This document shows, piece after piece, positions 14,407-21,707 of a DNA stretch of 35,931 bases. Position 1 is the stretch's first letter, and every line of letters starts with the position of its first letter. The notes under the pieces were generated by a model. It did no database searches. It saw nothing but the letters and a program-made list of their open reading frames with translations, and was not told the origin of the DNA. Source of the stretch: Pirellulales bacterium (GTDB lineage: Bacteria; Planctomycetota; Planctomycetia; Pirellulales; JADZDJ01); contig DASRSD010000169.1 in assembly GCA_035656635.1 (NCBI GenBank), positions 1 to 35,931 of the forward strand. Direction: 5' to 3'. The translations under genes were made by a program, and so were the position numbers.

Positions 14407-15945
14407 CTACAACGGTGGTTTGCGGATGTGCCAATCGGTGGCTGTTTGGAACATGTGCGCCGCACGCAGCAGTTTTTCTTCCTCCAGCGACGGGCCTTGC
14501 AATTGCAAGCCAATCGGCAATCCGGCGCTACTGAATCCGCACGGAAATGCGATGCCGCCCAAGCCCGCCAGATTCAGGCTGACCGTGTATAAATCGACCA
14601 AATACATCGCCAGCGGATCATCGCTCTTTTCGCCAATTTTGAAAGCCGGGGTGCTGGAGACCGGACCGGCAATTAAATCGACCTCTTTAAACGCATCGTC
14701 GTAATCTTGGCGGATTAGCCGTCGTACTTTCAGCGCTTTGAGATAATATGCATCGTAATAACCGGCGCTCAACGCGTACGTGCCCAGCATAATGCGGCGC
14801 TTCACTTCCGGGCCAAATCCTTCGGCCCGCGATTGGCGATACATCCGTACCAGCGAATTATCCATCTCGTCCAGCGCCGTTTTATTGCCGGAAGTTTGCA
14901 ACGGTTTGGCTTCTGCGGCCAACTGGGCATTCATTTCTGCCACGTCCGTGCGATAGCCATAATGCACGCCATCGTAGCGTGCCAAATTGCTGGAGGCTTC
15001 GCACGGGGCGATAATGTAATACGTGGCCACGCCGTATTTGGCGTGTGGCATGGAAAGCTCTTTTACCTGCGCGCCGAGCGATTGGTACACTTTGAACGCT
15101 TCGCGCACGGCTTGCTCCACTTCGCTGTCCAAGCCCCGTCCAAAGTGCTCGCGCACCAGCCCTAGCTTCAACCCTTTCAATGGCTCACGCACTGTTTTGG
15201 AATACTGCGGAACCGGCATGGTCAAAGAGGTTGAATCGCGCGGGTCGTGTCCGGCAATTGCTTCCAACAATAGAGCTGCGTCTTCCGCGGTACGGGCCAG
15301 CGGCCCAATTTGGTCCAAACTGCTGGCAAACGCTACCAGTCCGTATCGGCTTACTCGGCCGTACGTCGGCTTCATGCCGGTCACGCCGCATAACCCGGCC
15401 GGTTGCCGGATGGAGCCGCCCGTGTCGGTGCCGATGGAAAGGCACGCCATTCGCGCCGCCACACAGGCCGCGGCCCCGCCGCTGGAGCCGCCGGGAATGC
15501 ACGCCAAATTCCAAGGATTGCGCGTCGGGAAGAATGCCGAGTTTTCGTTGGAGCCCCCCATCGCAAATTCGTCCAAGTTGGTGCGACCCAGGAACACGGC
15601 ATCGGCGGCGCTCAGGCGTTCGATAATTGCCGCATTGTATGGCGGACGGAAATTGGCCAGCATTTTCGAAGCGCACGTCGTCAATTCACCTTTGGCACAA
15701 ATCAAATCTTTCACCGCCACCGGCAGGCCGCCCAGCAATCCAATCGGCTGTCCCTTCGACCGCCGCTCGTCAATTTCTTTGGCACGTTTTAACGCCGCTT
15801 CGGCATCGTAGCGCAAAAATGCCTTGACCTTGCCGTCCTGCTGCTCGATTTGCTCGATGTATGCTTGCGTCACTTCAGCCGAGGAAACACGCCGAGCATT
15901 CAAATCGGCAAGCAACTCGGTGGCGGTGTGATCGGTGAGCAACAT
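14407..15945 (-). CDS. gatA: Asp-tRNA(Asn)/Glu-tRNA(Gln) amidotransferase subunit A
   Basis: GatA is the glutaminase subunit of GatCAB and supplies ammonia to GatB through a tunnel. The 512-residue protein has the full amidase-signature Ser-cisSer-Lys triad: Lys79 (V-A-V-K-D), cis-Ser154 (G-G-S-S-G-G) and nucleophile Ser178 (T-D-T-G-G-S-I-R). The C-terminal half carries A-Y-Y-D-A-Y-Y-L-K and F-P-C-G-F-S, usual for GatA. The start at the ATG at 15945 gives the standard N-terminus; the open frame extends to 16011 but adds unlikely residues. It lies 117 bases after gatC and 20 bases before gatB. Confidence 0.95.
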   Translation of the reverse strand: MLLTDHTATELLADLNARRVSSAEVTQAYIEQIEQQDGKVKAFLRYDAEAALKRAKEIDERRSKGQPIGLLGGLPVAVKDLICAKGELTTCASKMLANFRPPYNAAIIERLSAADAVFLGRTNLDEFAMGGSNENSAFFPTRNPWNLACIPGGSSGGAAACVAARMACLSIGTDTGGSIRQPAGLCGVTGMKPTYGRVSRYGLVAFASSLDQIGPLARTAEDAALLLEAIAGHDPRDSTSLTMPVPQYSKTVREPLKGLKLGLVREHFGRGLDSEVEQAVREAFKVYQSLGAQVKELSMPHAKYGVATYYIIAPCEASSNLARYDGVHYGYRTDVAEMNAQLAAEAKPLQTSGNKTALDEMDNSLVRMYRQSRAEGFGPEVKRRIMLGTYALSAGYYDAYYLKALKVRRLIRQDYDDAFKEVDLIAGPVSSTPAFKIGEKSDDPLAMYLVDLYTVSLNLAGLGGIAFPCGFSSAGLPIGLQLQGPSLEEEKLLRAAHMFQTATDWHIRKPPL

Positions 15946-16062
15946 GCGAAATAGACTGGAAGAATGATGCAGCAGGATTTTGACAACTGCCTGCGTCGCC
16001 ACGGCAGCCATTGTTCCGGGCGCGGGCCAATCGACAATGCGAAAATCCTACACCTTGCAGGT

Positions 16063-16365
16063 TTATTCGCCTAGCATGGCGGGGACCAAATAGCATTGGT
16101 CGTCGTGTTGCGGAGCGTTGGCCAAAGCCTGGGCACGATCGAGCGAAGGCAGCACTTCGTCAGCCCGAAACACATTAGTCATCTCCACGGCGTGCGCCAT
16201 GGGCTGCACCTGCTTGGCTTTGATCTCATCGTCCAATTCGGCCAACTGCTCTATATAAGCCACGATTCCGCCCAGTTGCATCGTCATGCGGTCTAGCTCT
16301 TCTGGGGTCAGCAGCAGCCGCCCCAAGAGCGAAACCTTTTCCACTTCGTGATGAGTAAGCGCCAT
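16063..16365 (-). CDS. gatC: Asp-tRNA(Asn)/Glu-tRNA(Gln) amidotransferase subunit C
   Basis: GatC is the small belt subunit that holds GatA and GatB together. The 100-residue protein shows the family pattern: V-E-K-V-S-L-L-G-R-L-L-L-T near the start, a helix ending I-E-Q-L-A-E-L-D, V-Q-P-M-A-H at about residues 54-59, and F-R-A-D-E-V with Y-L-V-P-A-M at the end. The ATG at 16365 was chosen over a TTG at 16380, which only adds five residues. First gene of the gatCAB set, 71 bases downstream of rpmB on the same strand. Confidence 0.9.
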   Translation of the reverse strand: MALTHHEVEKVSLLGRLLLTPEELDRMTMQLGGIVAYIEQLAELDDEIKAKQVQPMAHAVEMTNVFRADEVLPSLDRAQALANAPQHDDQCYLVPAMLGE

Positions 16366-16436
16366 AGCGAAACGAAACAAAGAGGATCGTTGGTAGCCCC
16401 GATTCTACCGGGGCGAATGGCTGAGAATTCCAATCG

Positions 16437-16730
16437 TTAACTCGCCGCAGCGGCTTTCGCCCCTTTGCCTCCTTGCACGGTTAGCTTGAACGGAGCACGG
16501 CGGACTAGCTTGGTCACAGCGCCGCCGCGAATGCAGCTGGTGCACACCAGCATGCTGGTGTTGGTTTTGCCCACCGTTACCCGCAGGCGTTGCAAGTTGG
16601 GTTTGAACTTTCGCCGGGCGATGCCCGTAACTTTGGTGCCCACGCCGCCTAAATACTTGGCCTTGCCACGGGTGGTAACGCGGTTTCCCATACTGGCCGA
16701 TTTGCCGCAAACTTCGCACTGGCGAGCCAT
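16437..16730 (-). CDS. rpmB: 50S ribosomal protein L28
   Basis: A 97-residue basic protein of the large ribosomal subunit. It begins M-A-R-Q-C-E-V-C-G-K and has the L28 core R-K-F-K-P-N-L-Q-R-L-R-V. It keeps two cysteine pairs (C-E-V-C near the N-terminus and C-T-S-C at about residues 62-65), which would make it a zinc-binding C+ version. The C-terminal tail is Ala/Lys/Gly-rich and longer than in Escherichia coli. The ATG at 16730 has GAGGT six bases upstream; a GTG one codon earlier is possible. It is followed by gatC on the same strand. Confidence 0.95.
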   Translation of the reverse strand: MARQCEVCGKSASMGNRVTTRGKAKYLGGVGTKVTGIARRKFKPNLQRLRVTVGKTNTSMLVCTSCIRGGAVTKLVRRAPFKLTVQGGKGAKAAAAS

Positions 16731-16827
16731 CACAACCTCAAGCGTTCTAAGTCTGTTATGCCGGTGAATGACGAACTAACCAGTATATCGGTTGGGTCGC
16801 AATGAACAAGTCCGCCCAAAGCCCAAA

Positions 16828-17088
16828 CTAATACTCGTGGCTCCCAGAAAGAATCGCATTTCCCGGAATAGGCATGACAAAACCATGCTTTTTTGCCTCC
16901 GCATAGATTTCTCGCAACTCTTTTATATACCTGGATAACTCGGCGCTTTCAATTTGTGCTTCGAGCATCTTCATCTCGAATTCATCGCTGCGAGACGCTT
17001 GGTGGAAATGGTCCAATCCCCAGCCCAGCGACAAAGCGACAATCAGCGTCAGGAGCAACAATTCTCGGACGGTGAATTGCAGTTTCAT
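16828..17088 (-). CDS. Small single-span membrane protein with coiled coil (planctomycete type)
   Basis: An 86-residue protein. Residues 4-24 contain F-T-V-R-E-L-L-L-L-T followed by I-V-A-L-S-L-G-W, a hydrophobic anchor whose consensus (F-T-x-R-D/E-L-L-W/L-L-T-L-V-V-A) I recall from many small planctomycete proteins. After the span comes an amphipathic helix (about 30-65, E-M-K-M-L-E-A-Q-I-E) that may form a coiled coil. GGAGG lies six bases before the ATG at 17088. It lies 24 bases after the end of the phosphatase gene, so the pair is likely co-transcribed. Function unknown. Confidence 0.7.
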   Translation of the reverse strand: MKLQFTVRELLLLTLIVALSLGWGLDHFHQASRSDEFEMKMLEAQIESAELSRYIKELREIYAEAKKHGFVMPIPGNAILSGSHEY

Positions 17089-17112
17089 GGTGCGCCTCCA
17101 GGAAACGAAATT

Positions 17113-17901
17113 TTAGGTGCTCACCAGCCGCAGCACTTCGTCCAGCACGTGGCCGTTGGTGGCGATGCCTTCGCCGCTGTGAATGGTGGCGCGGCCTTGC
17201 CAATCGGTGAATGTCCCGCCGGCTTCTTGCAAAATCGGCAGCAGGGCGGCGGCGTCCCATACATTCATCACCGGGTCAACCATCGCCTCGGCTCGGCCAG
17301 TAGCAACGAGCATGTAACCGTAGGCATCGCCCCAGGTGCGGGTAAGCTTCGCGGTCTTGGTCAACCGTTCAAATGCCGACCAGCCGCCTGGTTTGCGGAA
17401 GCCGGAAAGGCCACTGGTGAGAAACAAACCTTCTGTCAAGGATTTTTTCGAGGAAACTTTTGCCGGCATGGGCTGTGATTTTCCCCGCGCCTGCCAAGCC
17501 CCCTGGCCGGCGGCGGCGTAAACCATTTCGTCGGTGGCGGGCAAGTGGATAACGCCAATTCGGCTTTGCCCAGAAAATTCGACGCCGATCAACACTGCAT
17601 ACAGCGGCACGCCGTGAATGAACGATTTTGTGCCGTCAATTGGATCCAAAATCCAGCGGCAGCCCGATGTACCGTGCTGTTCGCCAAATTCCTCGCCCAG
17701 AATGCCGTCCTCGGGAAACGCCTCCGCAATGCGGCGGCGAAGCAACTGCTCCGATTCCCGATCGGCCACGGTCACCGGCGAGGCATCATGCTTCAAGTCG
17801 ATCTGCAAATCGTCGCGACGAAAATAACGGAGCGTCAGTCGGCCCGCGTCTTGGGCAGCCTCGATGGCTAATTTCAATCGGGCGGAAAGGGAATCGCTCA
17901 T
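17113..17901 (-). CDS. Inositol-monophosphatase-family phosphatase, probably histidinol-phosphatase (HisN type)
   Basis: A 262-residue magnesium-dependent phosphatase. The metal-binding motifs of the inositol monophosphatase family are present: G-E-E-F-G-E at about residues 69-74, W-I-L-D-P-I-D-G-T-K-S-F at about 83-94, and N-V-W-D-A-A-A-L-L-P near the C-terminus. D-P-I-D-G-T-K-S-F-I-H-G-V-P is the form typical of HisN-type histidinol-phosphatases, so histidine biosynthesis is the best guess. Inositol-1-phosphatase or 3'-phosphoadenosine 5'-phosphate phosphatase cannot be excluded. No other his gene is nearby. The start at 17901 is an ATG without a strong Shine-Dalgarno sequence. Confidence 0.8.
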   Translation of the reverse strand: MSDSLSARLKLAIEAAQDAGRLTLRYFRRDDLQIDLKHDASPVTVADRESEQLLRRRIAEAFPEDGILGEEFGEQHGTSGCRWILDPIDGTKSFIHGVPLYAVLIGVEFSGQSRIGVIHLPATDEMVYAAAGQGAWQARGKSQPMPAKVSSKKSLTEGLFLTSGLSGFRKPGGWSAFERLTKTAKLTRTWGDAYGYMLVATGRAEAMVDPVMNVWDAAALLPILQEAGGTFTDWQGRATIHSGEGIATNGHVLDEVLRLVST

Positions 17902-18035
17902 TCCGTCCAGATTAACCGCCGTCGGGCAGAGGGGAAAGGGATATGGCGCGAAGGGGCGTGGGGTGATAGAGCGGTGTGGATGTGTGGTGATGGGGATAAC
18001 CGCGTGATGGTGAGCGTATTACCCCATCACCCCCC

Positions 18036-18437
18036 TCACTTCTTCTGCGGCACCAGCGACGAAATTTTGATACTGCTTAACTGCTTTCGGGCTTGGGCCG
18101 TTACCTGTTGCAGCGCTGTTGCCAGTTGCTCGACCGATTCTGCTGGCAATCCTTCAGCCAATGGCGCGTGAGCAAACACAGGGCCATCAATGGCTTCGAT
18201 CAAGTCCAAGAGGGAAATTTCCTCGGGCTTGCGTTCAAGGGTGTATCCCCCGTCAACGCCGCGGGTGGAATGCAAAATGCCGTGCGTCACCAAATTCCGA
18301 AGAATTTGCAGCAGAAACCGCTCTGGCATCTTGCCTTGTGCAGCCAATTGACTGCAGGGAATGGGCGTGCCAGATTCGGCTTCGGCCAATTGCAACGTGG
18401 CCTGCAGCGCGTACCCAACAGTGCGCGAAAGTTTCAT
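18036..18437 (-). CDS. Rrf2-family transcriptional regulator
   Basis: A 133-residue winged-helix regulator starting M-K-L-S-R-T-V-G-Y-A-L-Q-A-T at the ATG at 18437, with AAGGG about 8 bases upstream. The family core is clear: P-E-R-F-L-L-Q-I-L-R-N-L (recognition helix region), then G-I-L-H-S-T-R-G-V-D-G-G-Y-T-L wing, then S-L-L-D-L-I-E-A-I-D-G. The three closely spaced cysteines that bind an Fe-S cluster in IscR and NsrR are absent; only one Cys (in I-P-C-S-Q-L) is present. It therefore probably senses something else. It is the first gene downstream of the hydrogenase operon on the same strand, but 513 bases and a separate promoter lie between them, so control of the operon is only a possibility. 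Confidence 0.85.
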   Translation of the reverse strand: MKLSRTVGYALQATLQLAEAESGTPIPCSQLAAQGKMPERFLLQILRNLVTHGILHSTRGVDGGYTLERKPEEISLLDLIEAIDGPVFAHAPLAEGLPAESVEQLATALQQVTAQARKQLSSIKISSLVPQKK

Positions 18438-18595
18438 CAGAGTGCCCTTGCGTTTGCGACCGTGAGCCAATGCGAGGCGCGCTAATCCGCCTACGATGCC
18501 GACTCACAACGGCAGTTATGGCCCACAATCTTTGCCGTGGATGACAACAGGCGAACAATCGAAGCACGAATTAGAGAGAGCAGCAGCGGAGGTTA

Positions 18596-18646
18596 TTACC
18601 TCACGCCAGCCACTCTTGGGGCGGCGCTTGAAGGAGCGTCGCTCAT
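18596..18646 (-). CDS. Sixteen-residue ORF with ideal ribosome binding site (leader peptide candidate)
   Basis: The ORF MSDAPSSAAPRVAGVR follows AAAGGAGGT with a 6-base spacer, the strongest Shine-Dalgarno sequence in the neighbourhood. Its stop codon lies inside the hairpin GAGGT-AATA-ACCTC. It sits between the promoter at 18791-18819 and the Rrf2 gene, on the same strand, 158 bases upstream of the Rrf2 start. It may be a leader peptide, a small protein, or the remains of a longer gene. Confidence 0.35.
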   Translation of the reverse strand: MSDAPSSAAPRVAGVR

Positions 18647-18783
18647 CGACGTACCTCCTTTCAGCCTGATGGCCAAAGAAGTTTTAATGTTCCCTGCGAC
18701 ACGTGCGGACCATCCGACATTTTCCAGAGCCAACACAACATTCCAGGAGGAAGTACCAGCTTCCGCCAGTTTCCCCCTGGATA
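18647..18783 (-). promoter_or_regulatory. Structured leader able to hide the ribosome binding site of the 16-codon ORF
   Basis: The predicted transcript begins near 18783 with a hairpin whose outer arms are TCCAGG and CCTGGA and whose inner stem is GGAAG-CTGGTA-CTTCC. The segment GUACUUCC of this hairpin (about 18748-18755) can instead pair along its whole length, with one G-U pair, with GGAGGUAC at the Shine-Dalgarno site (about 18652-18659). Two mutually exclusive folds are the usual layout of a translational switch. A 26-codon ORF without a ribosome binding site (18661-18741) lies between. No known riboswitch class was recognised. Confidence 0.35.
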
Positions 18784-18790
18784 ACGTGGG

Positions 18791-18819
18791 ATTTTAGTGA
18801 CCGCCGACCGGCATGTCAA
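18791..18819 (-). promoter_or_regulatory. Near-consensus sigma-70 promoter
   Basis: On the minus strand TTGACA (18814-18819) and TAAAAT (18791-18796) are separated by exactly 17 bases, a perfect -35 box and a five-of-six -10 box. Transcription would start near 18783 and run through the 16-codon ORF toward the Rrf2 gene. It lies downstream of the hupE stop, so it is outside the hydrogenase operon. It is the best promoter match seen in the window. Confidence 0.7.
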
Positions 18820-18950
18820 ATGTTTCTTGGGGGAAATTTTTAAACTCATTTATAACGGGATCGCCAGCGGTTCGGTACTGTGTCAGCGAATGGTATGGCA
18901 CCGTTGGGCACATGTCGGAGCAACCCGTATCAATGCACTAAACAATGGTT

Positions 18951-19553
18951 TTACACCGGCAGGGCCAAATAGATGCCACACAAGACCAACGCGGCCCCGG
19001 CGGATCGCAGCAGCCAGCCGGAGTTAGATTGTCGGGCGAATAATCCCATGCCGACGCCGACAAAGTGCAATAGTGCGGTCGCAGCCATAAAGCCTAATCC
19101 GTACATTAACCCAGATGCTGTGTGAGGCATTTCAGCCCCATGCGCATGGCCGTGGAACAAAGCAAACGTGCCGACAATCAACACGCTTACTAGCAGCGGC
19201 AGGTGAACTGAAGCAGCAATTAGAACTCCCAAAATCAATACCGACGCCACAATTCCTGGTTCTACAAAAGGAATGCTAATTGCCATCATGCCCAGCAACC
19301 CGCCCACGGCCATCACCAAAACAAATGCCAACGGCACAAGCCAAATGGCACGGCCACCGCGCTGCGCCGCCCACAATCCTACGCCAATCATCGCGCACAG
19401 ATGATCCAAGCCACCGAGCGGATGAGCCAGTCCACTGATCAATCCCCCGCTAGCATCGCCTAGTCCGGTATGCGCATACACCAGCGCTGGCGAGCCCAAA
19501 ATGAACAATGCTGGGATCAATCCCTGCCAGGAACGACGGTAATTGTTATTCAT
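18951..19553 (-). CDS. hupE: HupE/UreJ-family membrane protein, probable nickel transporter
   Basis: A 200-residue membrane protein with an N-terminal signal-like segment ending at A-L-V-Y-A, followed by H-T-G-L-G-D at the start of the mature protein, as in HupE proteins. The metal-binding signature H-P-L-G-G-L-D-H-L-C-A-M is present, and a second His cluster H-G-H-A-H-G-A-E. Six spans are likely. HupE and UreJ proteins move nickel into the cell for hydrogenase or urease; no urease gene is here, so hydrogenase is the natural client. The ATG at 19553 has GAGGT five bases upstream, better than the ATG at 19574. Last gene of the hydrogenase operon, 30 bases after hypB. No clear terminator follows it. 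Confidence 0.85.
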   Translation of the reverse strand: MNNNYRRSWQGLIPALFILGSPALVYAHTGLGDASGGLISGLAHPLGGLDHLCAMIGVGLWAAQRGGRAIWLVPLAFVLVMAVGGLLGMMAISIPFVEPGIVASVLILGVLIAASVHLPLLVSVLIVGTFALFHGHAHGAEMPHTASGLMYGLGFMAATALLHFVGVGMGLFARQSNSGWLLRSAGAALVLCGIYLALPV

Positions 19554-19583
19554 GTTAGACCTCGATGAAATCATTGTGAGAGA

Positions 19584-20276
19584 CTATATTTGCACTGGTT
19601 CCAGTGAATCAATTGCTTGTTCGCGACGCAAATTCAGCAACTCGAGCCAATCGTTCATTCCGTTTCCGGTTTTCGCGGACACCTCCAGGATTTGCATTCC
19701 AGGTCGAACCGCATGAATGTTCGCACGGGCTGAGTCGTGATTAAATTCGACAGCCTCGGCCAAATCCATCTTGGTAATGATGGCGATATCAGCGGTATTA
19801 AAAATAGTGGGATATTTTAGCGGCTTATCTTCTCCTTCGGTCACGGAAAATAGAACAGCCCGCAAGTCTTCGCCTAAATCGTAAGAGGCCGGACAAACTA
19901 AGTTACCGACGTTTTCAATAAATAAAAAGTCGAGCTCCGCAAGTTTCCAGTCGGCCAGCGCGGCGTGAATCATTTCCGCTTCCAAATGGCAAACTGTGCC
20001 GGTTATGATTTGTTTGATGGGCACTGCAGCACGGGCCAAGCGGCAAGCGTCGTTATCGGTGGCCAAGTCGCCGACCAGAGCCGCAACCCGGAAACGATCG
20101 CGGAGCGAGCGGAGCGTGACTTCCAGGAATGCCGTTTTTCCCGTCCCGGGGCTCGATACCAAGCTGATGACCGTGACGCCGGCTTGCTGAAACTCCTGGC
20201 GCAGCGCGCGAGCCACCACGTCGTTCTGCTTCAAAATTTTCGTACGGACTTCCACCAGGCGTGTTTGACCACTCAT
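19584..20276 (-). CDS. hypB: Hydrogenase nickel-incorporation GTPase HypB
   Basis: HypB is the GTPase that, with HypA, delivers nickel to the large-subunit precursor. The 230-residue protein has the P-loop S-S-P-G-T-G-K-T at residues 41-48 and the metal site of the GTPase domain, Cys96-His97 (V-C-H-L-E-A-E) and Cys128 (N-L-V-C-P-A). I-T-K-M-D-L-A is the guanine-specificity motif. The N-terminal C-x-x-C-G-C motif of the Escherichia coli protein and the His-rich tract of other HypBs are both missing, so it has no nickel store of its own; HupE may supply nickel directly. The start at 20276 overlaps the hypA stop as ATGA. The open frame extends to 20444 inside hypA, which is not a real extension. 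Confidence 0.9.
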   Translation of the reverse strand: MSGQTRLVEVRTKILKQNDVVARALRQEFQQAGVTVISLVSSPGTGKTAFLEVTLRSLRDRFRVAALVGDLATDNDACRLARAAVPIKQIITGTVCHLEAEMIHAALADWKLAELDFLFIENVGNLVCPASYDLGEDLRAVLFSVTEGEDKPLKYPTIFNTADIAIITKMDLAEAVEFNHDSARANIHAVRPGMQILEVSAKTGNGMNDWLELLNLRREQAIDSLEPVQI

Positions 20277-20620
20277 GATTCGATCTCCAACGCGGCCACC
20301 TCGAGTTCGCGACCGCTCACCACGTCGATCTCCGCGCTTTGGCAAACGGAGCAGCGGATGTTTTGAATTGACTCCGCTGGGCACTCTGCCCCACACACAT
20401 TGCACCGGACAACAATCGGCAGCTCGTCGATGACCAGTTCGCAATTTGCCAAATTCGTTCCCTCGCGAGCCAGGTCGTAGGCGGATGCCAGAGCTTGCTT
20501 GACTACGCCCGACAAAGCCCCGAGTTTAATATGTACCGCTTTAACGACGGCATTGCTGCGGCGTGCAGCTTCCTCTTCGACAAAATCGAGAACACACAGC
20601 GCAATCGACATTTCGTGCAT
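20273..20620 (-). CDS. hypA: Hydrogenase maturation nickel metallochaperone HypA
   Basis: HypA binds nickel at its N-terminal His2 (M-H-E-M-S-I) and passes it with HypB to the hydrogenase large subunit. The 115-residue protein keeps His2 and the structural zinc site Cys73-x2-Cys76 and Cys90-x2-Cys93. This is the normal length. The ATG at 20620 is chosen because nickel binding requires the Met-His start; longer open frames to 20707 overlap the preceding small gene. The stop overlaps the hypB start by four bases (ATGA). Confidence 0.92.
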   Translation of the reverse strand: MHEMSIALCVLDFVEEEAARRSNAVVKAVHIKLGALSGVVKQALASAYDLAREGTNLANCELVIDELPIVVRCNVCGAECPAESIQNIRCSVCQSAEIDVVSGRELEVAALEIES

Positions 20621-20648
20621 GATTTCGCTCGCCGTGGCGGCCACATCC

Positions 20649-20783
20649 TTACATTCGTTTGTATTTGAAATAACGAGGCAGTTCGAACAGGCTGACGAAC
20701 AAGCCAATTAAAATCGTCACTAACGTAATGAGCAACACGACAAATCCTAAAAGATATTCGCAGAAAATGGATAACGCTTTCAT
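20649..20783 (-). CDS. 44-residue single-span membrane protein of the hydrogenase operon
   Basis: The ORF starts MKALSIFCEYLLGFVVLLI, continues as a hydrophobic helix to about residue 34, and ends with L-P-R-Y-F-K-Y-K-R-M. The single span followed by a Tyr/Arg/Lys-rich tail suggests a membrane anchor with the tail inside the cell. Its ATG overlaps the stop of the maturation protease gene as ATGA, and GGAGG lies 10 bases upstream, so it is very probably translated. Small proteins with a similar layout and tail, which I recall as DUF6893, occur in actinobacterial hydrogenase operons, but the match is from memory. It could anchor the soluble hydrogenase or help HupE. Confidence 0.65.
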   Translation of the reverse strand: MKALSIFCEYLLGFVVLLITLVTILIGLFVSLFELPRYFKYKRM

Positions 20784-21373
20784 GTCGTCGTCTCCTCCAT
20801 AGGCACTTGTGGCAGAACCGCGCGGGCTGGTGCTGGCAAAACCAGATCGAGTTGTTGGTAATCGGCAATTCCGCCGGTGCGCAATTGCTCGAGAATTGAT
20901 TTTACGATTTCGACAGCTTCCCCCACTGCTTTTTCAACCCAGGCACTGAGCGCCGATTGCATTTCGTCCTCTGAATCCAGTGGGCTCGGTTCGCACCCGA
21001 CGATCAGGACCTTGTCGATGGTCGCTCTCATCGATTGGGCCAGATGCAGCACTTTGACCGGATCCATGGTGTGCGCATCCCACAACGATTGTGACTCCGG
21101 CGGAAGCGCACCAGCAACGGCCAGGTCGGGCTCCATGACATACAAAGCGCCCGGTGCGCCGCCGCGGGGAATGGCGTCAATCAAAATGATGTGGTCCCAT
21201 GGCTCCAGCAGCGCATAAGCCAGATCAATCCCACGAATGCCGAAGTCGCGTACCTGAACTCCGTCCGGCCAGTCGAGGCGGCCTAAGCGCTGCGCGACTT
21301 CGCACCCGAAGGCATCATCGCCAAAAAAGATGTTGCCGATGCCGGCGATCAAGATTTGTTTTATTGGATTCAT
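20780..21373 (-). CDS. [NiFe]-hydrogenase maturation protease (HyaD/HupD family)
   Basis: The enzyme cuts the C-terminal extension from the nickel-loaded large subunit. The 197-residue protein begins I-L-I-A-G-I-G-N-I-F-F-G-D-D-A-F-G, the family signature. Asp20 stands where HybD has Glu16, and Asp66 (L-I-D-A-I-P-R-G-G-A-P-G) and His101 (D-A-H-T-M-D-P) complete the three nickel-sensing ligands. About 30 residues at the C-terminus beyond the usual fold are Pro/Ala-rich. Its substrate is evidently HhyL, whose tail after the last motif is 24 residues. It starts 6 bases after the 107-residue gene and its stop overlaps the small membrane protein start. Confidence 0.9.
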   Translation of the reverse strand: MNPIKQILIAGIGNIFFGDDAFGCEVAQRLGRLDWPDGVQVRDFGIRGIDLAYALLEPWDHIILIDAIPRGGAPGALYVMEPDLAVAGALPPESQSLWDAHTMDPVKVLHLAQSMRATIDKVLIVGCEPSPLDSEDEMQSALSAWVEKAVGEAVEIVKSILEQLRTGGIADYQQLDLVLPAPARAVLPQVPMEETTT

Positions 21374-21379
21374 GGAAAA

Positions 21380-21703
21380 TTAACGCTGCGAAATATTGTC
21401 GGGCAAAATCATCGGTTCGACCTCATCGAGCGAAAAGAAAAACCGATGGCCTATTTGCCGCAGATGGCCAAAATCTTTCCCCGGATCGTCGTCGACCACG
21501 ACGGCCAGGTGAATGCGGTTTTCGTAATCTTGCTCGATGGCTTCAATCGTGGCAACTTTTCCGGCCAGTGCCAAATCCATGATGTCGCCATTTTGCTTGG
21601 GCCAAAGTCGTACCTTGCTGCCCGCGCGCAACTCCACGCCCAGGTGGCGCAACAAATCAACGGGCGGCCGCTGTTCCAATTCGTTCCAAGTAAAGGCATC
21701 CAT
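21380..21703 (-). CDS. Hydrogenase-operon accessory protein, 107 residues, unknown function
   Basis: A soluble 107-residue protein. After W-N-E-L-E-Q-R-P-P-V-D at the N-terminus come the beta-type stretches V-R-L-W-P-K-Q-N-G-D-I-M-D-L-A-L, A-T-I-E-A-I-E, and L-A-V-V-V-D-D-D-P-G-K-D, then H-R-F-F-F-S-L-D-E-V-E-P. The D-D-D-P-G and H-R-F-F-F segments are, as I recall, conserved in equivalents from other group 1h operons. The pattern suggests a small beta-barrel. No cysteine is present. It starts 4 bases after the 321-residue gene and ends 6 bases before the protease gene, so it belongs to the operon. Function not known. Confidence 0.7.
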   Translation of the reverse strand: MDAFTWNELEQRPPVDLLRHLGVELRAGSKVRLWPKQNGDIMDLALAGKVATIEAIEQDYENRIHLAVVVDDDPGKDFGHLRQIGHRFFFSLDEVEPMILPDNISQR

Positions 21704-21707
21704 TGGT

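Noticed and set aside
15023-15811. Long plus-strand ORF opposite gatA
   Set aside because: Antisense to gatA, with no motif or ribosome binding site.
18537-18797. Plus-strand ORF of 86 codons upstream of the Rrf2 gene
   Set aside because: It lies opposite the promoter, leader and small ORF and shows no known pattern; treated as chance.
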